DNA of 30,888 nt. Source: Glomus cerebriforme. Its lineage: Eukaryota; Glomeromycota; Glomeromycetes; Glomerales; Glomeraceae. The stretch covers positions 252,087 through 282,974 of the forward strand of contig QKYT01000087.1 in assembly GCA_003550305.1 (NCBI GenBank). The letters run 5' to 3'. A program made the position numbers and the translations under genes. Positions 1 to 10,439 of the stretch are shown here, piece after piece. How positions within the stretch are numbered: position 1 is the first letter of the stretch; every line of letters starts with the position of its first letter. The notes below the pieces were generated by a model. That model was not told the DNA's origin. It saw nothing but the letters and a program-made list of their open reading frames with translations, and did no database searches.

Positions 1-248
1 CTTTAGTCAGTTTAAAAGGATCTTGTTATTTATTTGATTTGTAGATAAAATAAATTAATGGAATAAATTGACTATAATTGGTTAGAGAAATATCCAATGA
101 AATAATTTGTATTAAATAGGCAGACTTACATAACAGTTTTTTAAATAAAGTTAATAAAGTTGTAAATTGTTTGTGAAAATTAACTATATTTACTTTTTAA
201 ATAATTAAATTTAAATAAAATTAAATAAAAATCAATTGGATATTTTTC

Positions 249-581
249 TTATGTCCAAAAAAAATTATTGGAAATTGTGAATATATATTCAATTGAATAT
301 TCAATTGTGGGGTAAATTGAGTTTTCATATTCTTTGAATATGGTTGGAATTTGACTTCTTGTGAAGTTGATGCTACTCTTTGCACCTCCTCTTATTGCGT
401 AGGATGTATCTTTTTGGGATGTACTTATTCAGAGATTTCCTATGATGAGCTTGGCTTTAACAGGTAGAGTTCGCCAATCATAGCCCGCAATATCAGCAAC
501 CTTTGCAAGATTATTCTCTCGCAAATTGTTTTCCCTCATGAGGTGTGAGATGATCCTTGAGACTTGTCTGCTTTCACAGTT
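249..581 (-). pseudogene. Decayed coding fragment with one internal TGA
   Basis: On the minus strand one frame stays open from about 581 down to a TAA at 249-251, about 110 codons, broken only by a TGA at 429-431. Both halves look protein-like rather than like translated AT-rich DNA: upstream of the TGA there is ENNLAKVADIAGYDWRTLPV, downstream QKDTSYAIRGGAKSS. The stretch 370-590 is also visibly richer in G+C than its surroundings. The first ATG is at 537-539, but the frame opens earlier, so the original 5' end is not here. I do not recognise the family. It is either a relic of a transposon or host gene with one nonsense mutation, or two exons of a broken gene. Confidence 0.4.
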
Positions 582-854
582 TCAATTAAAGTTTATTCTA
601 AATATTTTACATCTTTTACACTTTTATTTTAATAGCATTTCATAGTAAACCATATAACTATAATATTCCTGACAATAGTAAGTATTAATTTAAATTATAT
701 TTAATAAATATTGATTGATTTTTTTTTTTAATTGATAATTTTAACAAGTCAAGTAATCAATCTTTTGAAGGTAATTAGGTAATTTTATTTAATAAAATAT
801 TTTATCTTTTTTTTTTATTGAAGTAATTAAATGAACAAGCATTTAATAATTTAA

Positions 855-1200
855 GATAGCAGCAAAAATAACTTATCCAAGGTATTTAATAGGCTACAAA
901 TAAGCTCAAAAAATGGTAAGCAAATTTAATTTTACTATTTATTAATTCGCAAATACAAATTTTAAATTCATTTAAAATTTTTTTTTAGATGTTCAAATTA
1001 ATTATAATGAAGTGATAATTCCACAGCAAGTAAAGAAACGTGTTGACATTGATAGTACATAAAAATAGTCATTTTATGGACGTAAACTTGATAGTATAAT
1101 TAATGATTTACCATAAGGTCATTCATTGAAATAAAACCAGTCATCATCATGCACTCACGTGCAATACAAAATTTAAAATGGAATAAGTTTAAAAATTTGT
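855..1200 (+). pseudogene. Two-exon gene relic with five TAA/TAG stops
   Basis: A possible exon at 855-915 ends at a GTAAGC donor. A T-rich tract ending in TTTTAG precedes a second exon from 989, and the phase-1 junction restores a GAT codon. The second exon reads NEVIIPQQVKKRVDIDST, then stays in the same frame through SFYGRKLDSIINDLP and QSSSCTHVQYKI. It is interrupted by stops at 1060, 1066, 1114, 1132 and 1174, all TAA or TAG. Reading these as former CAA/CAG (Gln) codons gives a continuous protein-like sequence, which suggests C-to-T decay of a real gene. The family is not recognised. The alternative is a short genuine C-terminal exon ending at 1062 followed by fortuitous open frame. Confidence 0.4.
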
Positions 1201-1231
1201 TATTGTAGTATCATAGTTCATATTTTAATCG

Positions 1232-1694
1232 TCATGTAAAATATCATTTTTTTTTTAAACGAATCATAATACAAATCGATATATTATATATATACTGTAC
1301 ATATACAGTACCTCCACATGAAATAAGTCAATTTTTAGTAATATGACTAAATAAAATCACAGATCATTAAACTTTTTACTAATAAAAAGGATTATCTCGA
1401 AATTATTTTTTTATGGATTAATTAATATTAACAGTAGAGTTGCAGAAACAACAAAGCAAAATTAACAGGTTTAATTTCTTTCATAATTTCTGGAATTATC
1501 ATACTCATAATTTTCTCTTATGATATCTGTTACTTTTGGATTATAAGTTGAGATCTCGTATTGAAATATTTAGTTGATTATATAATCAGATTTTTTAGAA
1601 AATTATGAAATAATTAAGAAAACAGAAATTAACTTCTTTTAAACTGTCGCATTTAATGTTTATTTAAAATTCTTAGACGATCAGAGCTCTATTA
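1232..1694. other. AT-rich intergenic stretch
   Basis: No coding frame is visible. It contains a small inverted pair (TACTGTA, four bases, TACAGTA) at about 1298-1315, an instance of a motif that recurs through the window. Confidence 0.6.
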
Positions 1695-1971
1695 CCCTAT
1701 GAAAAAAGAATGTCCGGAAATTGCCACCAAAATTGTCCGGGTGCGTCCGGAAAATGTCCCACACGTCCAGGAAATGTCCGGAAAACCGCAATATTCCGGA
1801 CACTGAGACATTAACTCGCCTAGACATTTTCAGGATGTTTTCTAAAATATTGCAATATNTCAACGTCCGGAATATTGCGATTTTCNGGACATTTTCTGGA
1901 CATGTGGAACATTTTCCGGACGCATCCGGACAATTTTGGTGGCAATTTCCGGACATTCTTTTTTCATAGGG
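1695..1971. mobile_element. 277-bp foldback MITE with TTA target duplication
   Basis: The element begins CCCTATGAAAAAAGAATG and ends with its reverse complement. The inverted arms are 106 bp each (1695-1800 and 1866-1971) with about five substitutions and one N, separated by a 65-bp centre. It is flanked by TTA on both sides (1692-1694 and 1972-1974), a 3-bp duplication of the TWA type typical of PIF/Harbinger elements. The arms are built from repeated TCCGG/CCGGA modules, which stand out from the AT-rich surroundings. No transposase is encoded; the overlapping ORFs of 82 and 91 codons are just the two strands of the palindrome. Two ambiguous bases (1859, 1886) fall inside it. The boundaries are firm; the superfamily is an inference from the target duplication. 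Confidence 0.8.
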
Positions 1972-1974
1972 TTA

Positions 1975-2915
1975 ACTTTTAATCACACAACTAAAACTTT
2001 TGAAAGAGTAATCTTTATGCATATGTTAATGCACCAGCATTTGCAATAAGAGTTTAATAAATTATTAAAAAGTTTACTTATTTTTTGCAAACTATGCCTA
2101 TGTTTAATAGGTTAATACCAGAAATTATTACAATTAAAATTTTTGTCATATTAAGATACTACCGAATGAAGGGACCTACTCGAAATTTAATGTAACAGAA
2201 TATTTTTACTTATTAAGTATTTTGCTATTTCTACTACCGCTCAAGAAACAAAAGGATCCAAGAAAATTTGTCTATTTGAATTTTACTGTTTATTACATAA
2301 TTTCTTTTTATATAATATATACTTATTGCTATTAATTAGATCAAATTTTTCAGCAAGAGCTTTGAATTATATGATACAGTAACTGGTAGCTACAGTGACT
2401 GATCAAAAACATCACTCATCAAAATTTATTAATAAACCAACTACTAATTTTGATTATCTAGCTGTAAAACCGTTTAAATAAGTTTTTTATTAATTTTTAT
2501 ATATGTTTTGTATGAGGAATCTGCATTCACTACTTCATAAAGTTGTTACTTGACAATAATAATAATTTTCAAATATATATAAATTTTGTTAATGGTACCT
2601 AAGTAAACTATCATTATAAAAAACAATTTTTCATATGTTTTAATAGTAAATTTTAGCGAATGACGGATACTTTTGATCAGCTACTGTATAATAGTTCTAA
2701 CTTTTGTTTAATAATAGATTAATCTTTCCAAAAAAAAAAAGATTCATTCTAACTATAAAATACACTACATTCCACCAGCATCACCAATAGTATTGTACAG
2801 TATCATCAGCGTGGAATAAATTAACTAGACGATTTTTAGCTAAACGATTTTTTGTAATCAGAATAATCTTAATAATTGATGATTTAACAAGAAATTACAA
2901 GTCAACAAAGTCATT
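1975..2915. other. AT-rich intergenic stretch
   Basis: I see no coding frame or RNA gene. Several TACAGTA/TACTGTA words occur (about 2376, 2686, 2793). Confidence 0.5.
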
Positions 2916-2919
2916 GTTC

Positions 2920-3290
2920 GTCCAAATGACAAATGACAAATGATGTGTCATTTTATTAGATTAGAATCACATGACAGGATATCAAGGATATCAGCCAATT
3001 AAAATCAATGACTTGAAATGACAAATGATGTGTCATTTCACTACTTAAATGACAAATGACCTGAGTCATTTGAATATAATGTTGGCCGGTACTATAGTTC
3101 TGGCCTGCATTATGCTTGGTTTATTTTTTTTTATTTTTCGATTAGAATCACATGATAAGATATCAGCCAATTAAAATCAAATGACTGAAATGATCAAATG
3201 ACAAAGGATTAGGAATAATGACAAATGATTATAAATGGTCAAATGACCAGGTCATTTCCAATGGATACTTGGCCAGCTTTTTGTCATCTC
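2920..3290. repeat. Cluster of TGACAAATGA repeats with internal duplication
   Basis: AAATGACAAATGA and its complement recur many times. A larger unit containing AATCACATGA, GATATCAGCCAATTAAAATC and the AAATGAC words appears twice (about 2965-3075 and 3143-3260). Between the two lies a 39-bp near-palindrome (3076-3114) whose inverted copy is at 11780-11823. The block ends in AAATGGTCAAATGACCAGG, which recurs at about 4998. Confidence 0.6.
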
Positions 3291-3466
3291 TGTCATCTTC
3301 TGATAAGTTCTGATATGATTCACAAACTTAGTTATTATAGTCAACCCGTGTAAATAAAAAATTTGACACGTAAATATGAATGTGTCATAATTAATGACTC
3401 ATAAATCAATATTAGATCATAATATAGACTATAGAAACTATAATCATATAAATTATTAAATATGAA

Positions 3467-4253
3467 TCATAATGATATTTTTACGTATCTTGTAAAATAT
3501 AACCACTCATGAAGACCCACACTAGTTAACTCCATAATTTTTTGCTTTTGAAACTCGAGAGAAAAAGGAAAGCCACGGAGGAAAGTAAGAAACTTGGTCC
3601 AATACTTAGTTATATATTTCATTTCATCATTCTTACGAACTTTCTCTACAGTCATTGGAGCAAAAAAGAAGAAAGTGGGTGCAATTCTGTGAGAAGAGCG
3701 TCATATAAGCTACTATGTTGAAATAAATGATCCACTTATTAAGATCTTTAAGTCAACTGGTACATTGAATGAAGTCTAACTGTTGCTTCAAATCTGTTTT
3801 CAAATCACTATATGATTTCAATGGAATATTTGAAAAAAAGCAATTGGAATAAATAGTGTCTCAATTGATCAATGAGTGCATCTAGTTATATTACATTAGT
3901 ATTTGTTGGTAATGATTGTGATGAAGCATATTTGATATCATTAACGAGTGTGTCAAAACCGCAAATTTGTTGTTCGAAGGTAGCGGGCGGTGGCAGTTGC
4001 ATGATGATATGGGTTTAAGTTCACCTGGAAAAATTTCTCTAAAAAATTCTGATTGTCCCATTAACTTGCCTTTAAGTATTCCAACAGATTTAAGCAAGTC
4101 TTCGTCATTGAACTCAACTTTCCAGTTTAAAATTGTAACAGAAAGTTTATCTTTTGCTGCCACTAAGACGAGCTTTTTGAGGTGTGGAATTTGTAACTTT
4201 TCAATGTTGACCAAAAATTTTAAAAAAGCTTGTGAAGTATATATACACATCAT
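3467..4253 (-). pseudogene. Frameshifted gene relic, family unknown
   Basis: Three minus-strand blocks in different frames read as one protein. The first (from 4253) has LQIPHLKKLVLVAAKDKLSV and NWKVEFNDEDLLKS. Around 3970-3840 the frame shifts and continues as DTLVNDIKYASSQSLPT and, after an in-frame TAA, LDALIDQLRHYLFQ. Another shift gives SDLKTDLKQQLDFIQ with a TGA. After a T-run near 3660-3670 the last block (from 3655) has KYITKYWTKFLTFLRGFPF and QKQKIMELTSVGL. At least two frameshifts and two stops make a working gene unlikely. TTATTAG just upstream of 4253 could be an old splice acceptor. I do not recognise the family. The TGACAAATGA repeat clusters on both sides suggest a mobile element, but no target duplication was found. 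Confidence 0.45.
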
Positions 4254-4429
4254 GACTAATAATAAGATTATAAGAAAAATGAATCATTAGGATTTGAGAA
4301 AAAAAATTCGAGTATTTGATGAATCATTACATAATTTTTCGGACATACGATTGATCCTATTTGACTAAATCAAATTTGTGTGTCGTAATGACCATCCGAG
4401 CCGAAGGGAATAATTGTTTGGCAAATTAT

Positions 4430-5030
4430 TAACACGTCATGTCATTTGTCATTCGATTACTCAAATGACAAATGATTTAACCATTAAAGTAGTAATAATA
4501 TATGAACAAAAAAGTTTACCAATTATAAAGTGTGGGAATGTAAAGTGTATGACGGAAATAGCATGAGAATTATTTAGATATAAAATATTTTTTTTGATCA
4601 GACGTCTTTATGAATCGTCAATTTATAAAATGTAAATATACAAATCCGACTTGATATCGTAAATCAAACTTGGGATAATCTTATGTCAAAATTTAACTAT
4701 GTCCCAAACCAAGCTAAAATCCCTAACTACCATCTAAAACTGGGTTAATTTGGGACATGGTAGAGCTTGGACTACAACAATAATATTTATTTTTTGAAAT
4801 TTTCTTTTATACTGATATAAAATTTGCATTTAATTTATTTCTAAAAATGAAAATTTAATACTAACACAAGTGCCATTTCTAAAAATAAGATGACAATTAA
4901 ATGACATGCGATCATGACATTTGGATTGTTTGCGAAATGACAATTGCCAAATGATTATACTGTATATCCTTTGACCAAATGACTCNTAATCCGAAAAATG
5001 GTCAAATGATCAGGTCATTTCCGAACACTG
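4430..5030. repeat. Second cluster of TGACAAATGA repeats
   Basis: GTCATTTGTCATT followed by AAATGACAAATGATT lies at about 4440-4475, and more copies lie at about 4890-5025, ending in AATGGTCAAATGATCAGG, the counterpart of the sequence at about 3235. There is an N at 4986. Together with the cluster at 2920-3290 this brackets the relic at 3467-4253. Confidence 0.5.
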
Positions 5031-5952
5031 CATAATTTGCGTAGTCTAAATCATAATAATAACAATTAACGACGTATTTTTTGACGTAAAATGATTCACA
5101 ATAAGGTTGTTTATATTTGCTGTAACATTTTATATAATTCAGGATCATAATGATTATATGATTGAATTCCGTGATCTTGAGAAAAAGGCAGGCTTCCAAT
5201 TACGACTTTCTAGTTTTAAAATTATTTAAAAAATATCATGCTTGATAAAGAGTAAATCAGAGTTCAATATACAAATTTTATTACTATTATCTTCATTTTT
5301 AGATAATGGTATTATGTATTTGTGCATATAAAAATGTGATAAAATAATAAAGTTTAGGCATGATCTTTATTTTCCAGTGGAAATATCCCAATATAAAATG
5401 TGAAATCAATCATCCTATTATTTGAGAATTAGAAAAGAATAAGGCACAACGACAAGACATTTGACCTCTTCAAAAAAAAGTTTAATAAACATTCAAAATT
5501 TTTTTTTAAAAAAAATTAAGTTGAATCAAAAAGTAAATATAGAAAAATTATATAGTTATATATATGATGAATTAATTGATTTTTCTCAAAAAAAAATTTA
5601 AATATTTCATGTTAGCTCCTACCGTAGGCGTTTACATTGTAGAGCATTGATTAGATTCATATGTGACAAATTCGTTGCTGCTTCTATTTAAATAATACAG
5701 TATGATGACGTAGATTTTATGTTAATACTGAAATTTGTCAAGTATCGCATATATTAAAAAAAGTATTAACGTAATAATTTTGTTATACTTTTGATTTTGA
5801 TTTTATTGTAATTGACCCAAAAATTCTTCATTTAATATTAATTTCAATTAACAAAATTTGTTTAGTTGATTTACAATTTTGATGGTTATTTATTAAACAC
5901 AACGTCACATTTCCTGAATCCGATTTTAATGACAAGATCTCAAATTAGAGGT

Positions 5953-5997
5953 GTCACGACAGTTGCTTCAATTATCACATGACGTCATAAATGACTT
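5953..5997 (+). repeat. Dispersed repeat, copy 1 (GTCACGACAGTTGC family)
   Basis: GTCACGACAGTTGC followed by TCAATTATCACATGACGTCA and TAAATGACTT matches 25017-25060 in the same orientation with three substitutions and one indel. Flanking sequence does not align well, so this is the conserved core of a larger or older element. Confidence 0.6.
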
Positions 5998-6250
5998 TTG
6001 CCGTATGGATTTTTAGACTTTACATAATCTGACGTGACTTTAAATTCAATATGAATTTTTTAATGCAAACTCTGCTTCAATATTTACCTAATGAATCTTT
6101 ATTTTTAATTATTTGATTGTCTAAGATAATTTTCCATAACGATCCCATAGAACTACATGCATATGGTGATACTAACTATATGAAATAGTATTCGATGGGT
6201 TAAGACGCAGTTATTAGATCGGCACACATTTATTATTAGCCGGAATTACA

Positions 6251-6268
6251 TAATTCCAGCTGGAATTA
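6251..6268. repeat. 18-bp perfect palindrome
   Basis: TAATTCCAGCTGGAATTA is its own reverse complement and is preceded by a further GGAATTAC word. It could be a protein-binding site or a fragment of a foldback element. No gene is nearby. Confidence 0.5.
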
Positions 6269-8332
6269 TTCAAAAAGGAAAAGACCTTTACCTTTTATGT
6301 ATAGTTTCCCTGAAAATCTTTCCTATTGACAAAAGTAAAAATAAACATTAATCCGGATAATTGACGATTTTTAATTTGATGAAATTGTTTTACGAAAATG
6401 ATTGTTGAATAGAAATTCTTTTAAAAAAAAAAGTCTTTTGTTTACAATATAAAGGGGCAAAATATTGACCATTAAAAATTTGTACCATGTTTGTAACCAA
6501 ACAAATAACCCCAAAGGAATCTTAATTATCACAAGGGTCATAGTGTTTTTCTAATTTTGGCCTAAATTATGTTTGTAAATTTATTATTTATTTTTTTCGG
6601 GAATAACTTTTTTTGGTTGTATAAAAATTCTGTGCATCAATCATAACCAAAAAGAAAAAGTATTTAAAAAATACCCAACCCCCCCTTTAGTTGGAGTAAC
6701 TCCGAATATTGATATCATTATCTGTTTATGTAATGTACTAATTTCTTTAAAGTTTTATTCTATTCCTAGAATGGATTACGAACAATACAAAAAATTATAA
6801 AATATATATTGTTTTATATTGTTTAAACGGTATGAAAATAATGATTATATACAGTATATGATCGACTTCGATATATCCCTCGAATATAAATATATTTGTT
6901 ACCCCGAGCTTTTTTTTATTTTCTTTTTTAAAAATTAATTTTCCAAAAAAAAATAAGTTGCAGCATATATGATCGAATTTGGTGAATATTAAAAAAATCA
7001 TAATATATACAACTACAATCGTTGGAAATTTATTTATTTATCATAAAAGTATTAAAATATATCTTGGAAGGCTTGAAAGGGAAAGAGTAATTAATACAGG
7101 AAATTTTAATAATATTATTACAGTAGTTTCTTAGAATATTATAGAGTATCAGGTTGTGATATCGGAATCATATATTTAAACTTTGCCAAATTTTATCGAT
7201 TACGCATTTTCAATATCAAGTTTTTCAAAAATTTTATTATGAATTGAGTTTTAGAGAATAGATTATGTTCGATAATATTTTAGTCCTTTAATATTTAGAA
7301 TCAATGATTCGTCAGTTTATTTTACTAAATTTACCGGAATTAAACTGAATATAAAAGGAAATTATTAAAAAATCTTCGGATTTACTTGAAGATTACGATG
7401 GTTACGTATTTTACGTTATTGAAAGTAAAATATGAAATATAAAAAAAAAAAAATTTCAACGATTTTTTTCAATTATTTAAATATGAAAAACTGATTTAGT
7501 TGATTAAAAAAAATGGTATAATAATTTTAATATTAGATCCTGAAAAAAAAATTACCCCTTTTCAACAAAATTCTTGAAAATATATAATTGTAACTGAACG
7601 ATAAGGAACTAAATATGGTTGAAGTGGTATCGAATTGGGTATTTACTTTTTTTCTTTTTTTCGAATATTATTTTGTCATCATCAGGAGGTTTATGATAGG
7701 TACGCAACGAAATTGTAAAGTGTTCACAGGAGAAAAAAAAATTTCGATCAAATTATAAAAGTAGATTGTGAAAAGTTTTCAAAGATTTCATAGCGAACGA
7801 CGTCGTCAATATATCGCACCTATGATCGTATTAATACGGAACCATATGAAATAGCTGAATTTAAATTACCCATATATTGTATTCTCATTTTAACGTTAAT
7901 CTCGTTTGGATAAAAAATATTGAAGGATATTAAAAAATTCATTCTTTAAATCTTTGAAACTTTAAAATTTTTTAATACATATTCTTTAATTCAACCTAAT
8001 CCATTTTCTGTTAGAATTGATTACGCTGCGCCAAAAAATACGTCACGCATTTTCATCGCGCGCGTAAAAAATGCAAGTCAAAATTTGTGACACGTGACTG
8101 CATAAATTGTGACATTTAAAATGTTCCACACATTTAAATAATAACAACAATGTTGTGTATTGTTAATCTTTCATTGTAAATTTCATTTTAGAATATTAGT
8201 TGGTTCGGAAGAAATCATCCGAAAACGGATCATCTGACCAGAATGCTATAAATATAACGGTAAACTTTTTTTGTTTTATTTTTTACTAATTAAAAAGATC
8301 TTCCTATTGTCCCTTTGTGTGAATTTATTATA

Positions 8333-8380
<48 letters not shown>
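8333..8380 (+). promoter_or_regulatory. T13A35 tract abutting the start codon
   Basis: Thirteen T are followed by 35 A running directly into the ATG of the F-box gene at 8381. The mRNA would thus have a poly(A) 5' leader end. Poly(dA:dT) tracts are known to exclude nucleosomes in fungal promoters; whether transcription starts upstream or within this tract cannot be told. Tract length is also prone to sequencing error. Confidence 0.45.
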
Positions 8381-8383
<3 letters not shown>

Positions 8384-10439
8384 AGTAAAAAAAATTCACA
8401 ACATTCTGTCATATTAAATGTTGACATTCTTCCTTTAATATTAACATATTTTTCAGATGATGTTAAAAGTCAATACGATATTAGGGACCAATGCGAAATA
8501 TATAATTGTCTATTTATACATTCAACTTGGACAAAAGTAAGTTCTAAAGGAGGAACTTTTTTTTTAAACCCTTTTTTTTAAAATTTTTTCACTTTTTTTT
8601 TTAAAAAAAATAAATAAATAAATAAAAACTTTGAATTTTTTTTTTTTTTCTAACGAAAAAAAAATCCGCCATTTTTTTTTATTTTCAGATATTTATAAAA
8701 ATTTTATGGAAGACTCCAATATGGAAATCCCCACGGTCATACAAAAAATTTCTAAATACATTAAGAGAGGAAAATACGTTATATGATTATAATCAAATGA
8801 TAAGACAACTTACATTCGCACCATATCGAAACCGACCGCAACCAACATTTTCATTAGCAGATATACATTTACTCTCAAAAAAATGTGTTGGTATAACACA
8901 TTTAACATTCGGACATAGGGAAGGAGATATAATTCCACCAGAAGGAGTATTATTATTATTAAAAAAAAATCCAAATATAACGTCAATAAAATTTTTAACA
9001 TTACATTTTGATGAAAAATGGTTGAATAAAGCATTAATTCCAATAATCAACGGACATTGTTCAAAATTACAAGAACTTTTATTTTACGAACCTTTAAAAT
9101 TACAAGAAAATGGTCAACAACCGACATCGACAAAAGAATTAAGTTTTAATTTCCTTTATTCTATCGGAAGAAAATGTAAATCAATAAATACTTTAGAAAT
9201 TAGACCAAAAATATCAAGTACAAACGCTTTAATGATAATAAAATTTTTTCCAAATTTAACCTCGTTAAGTGTAAAAACAATAGATCCCGAGGCTCTTAAA
9301 ACTCTTTTACAAGGATTTCCAAATTTAGAATCTTTCTCATTTTCTTTTCCGCAATCAATATCAAAAGATATGACAATAGAAATTGCAAAAGAATTCCCTC
9401 CTTTAGAAAAATTTTCAACTTCTTTAGATTTAGATACAAGTTCAACATTTATTAGTACTTTTGTTACAACTCAATCAAAACTTAAAAATTTAGAATTATT
9501 TAAATGTTCAAAATTACATGATTCAGATTTAAATTTATTATCCGAATTTTGTAATCAATTAGAATCAATTAATTTAAGTTTTTGTCATAATTTATCCGAT
9601 ATTTCAATTTCTTCCCTTACTCAAAAAAATCGTCAACTTAAAAAAATTTATCTTACTGATATACCAAAATTAACGAACAAAGGAATTTTATCTTTAGTAA
9701 ATAATTGTCCTAATTTAACTACTTTTGTATTTAATCTTCAACATATTCATAATGATGATGATGGTGGTGGTGGTGGTGGTAATGGTAATCATGGACGAAA
9801 TAATAATCAAATAACTTCTATGGCTTTCATTCATCTTTTACAAAATTGTAAAAAATTAATGGAATTTTCTGGTCATTTCTCTGATAATACCGCTTCAAGG
9901 ATTTTATTTGAATTATCAAAAAAAAGATTTTATGGTAGAGGAATTTATTATAAACATCTTGAAATTTTAAAAATTCTTCCAATTGGACATTCTTGTGTAT
10001 TTAAAACGAAATTAGAATTAAAACCAGAACAAAATTCTGAAACTGATTTATTAAATAATTTAGCTGATAATTGTAAAAATTTAAGAATTTTGGTATTAAA
10101 ATGTAATTTTTCAAAATTAAATAGAAATGTAAGTGATATATATGATTTTTTTTTTGTTTTTTTTTCTTTTTTTTTAAAACGAAAGGAATTTATTAACTTT
10201 TATCGTCTTTTTTTTTTTTTTTATAGTCTTTTGTTAAAAGTATTCTCAGATTTAAACATCTCGAAGAATTATCGGTTAAATTAAAACCGAATCAATCTTT
10301 ATCGGATAGTCATTTAAAACGGTTACTATCGCATCCTAAATTAAGAGAATTTGAATTGGGTGATGCTCTTACTAAAGATGCTAAACTATTTATTAAAAAT
10401 TATAATAATAATTCTCATGATGGTCCTTATTTTTATTAA
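8381..10439 (+). CDS. F-box/leucine-rich-repeat protein, 602 aa
   Basis: Three exons: 8381-8536, 8689-10128, 10227-10439. Both introns are phase 0 with GTAAGT donors and T-rich CAG/TAG acceptors. Residues about 10-75 form an F-box-like helix pair (LPLILTYF ... CLFIHSTWTK, then IFIKILWKTPIW after the intron), the usual start of fungal F-box proteins. Residues about 100-600 carry irregular leucine-rich repeats, clearest at about 335-400 (LESINLSFCHNLSDISI, LKKIYLTDIPKLTNKGI), the AMN1/cysteine-containing type. Such proteins choose substrates for SCF ubiquitin ligases by binding Skp1 through the F-box and the target through the LRRs. A Gly/Asn run (DDDGGGGGGNGN, residues about 407-418) from a GGT microsatellite at about 9764-9783 probably forms a loop. 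The start is the first ATG of exon 1, directly after an A-tract. Substrate unknown. Confidence 0.85.

Larger units (their letters stand above)
5031..8380. other. Long AT-rich intergenic region
   Basis: No convincing gene. The short ORFs here (for example 5002-5199 and 6795-7001 minus) are I/F/K/Y-rich and look like chance. Visible structures are one copy of a 44-bp dispersed repeat (5953-5997, see 25017-25060), an 18-bp perfect palindrome at 6251-6268, and a GC-rich CGCGCGCG patch at about 8058-8068 some 310 bp upstream of the F-box gene. Confidence 0.5.

Noticed and set aside
855..1200. Alternative genetic code with TAA/TAG as Gln
   Set aside because: All intact genes in the window end with ordinary TAA at expected places, so mutation of CAA/CAG is the simpler explanation.
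1681..1969. Overlapping 82- and 91-codon ORFs on both strands
   Set aside because: They are the two strands of the foldback MITE palindrome and mirror each other; no protein family is visible.
3967..4290. 107-codon plus-strand ORF
   Set aside because: It is the antisense of the minus-strand relic, whose translation is more protein-like (hydrophobic and charged patterning).
6795..7001. 68-codon minus-strand ORF
   Set aside because: Almost entirely I, F, K, N and Y from AT-rich DNA, with no domain or splice support.
8793..9050. Minus-strand ORFs antisense to the F-box gene
   Set aside because: Shadows of the F-box/LRR exon in other frames.
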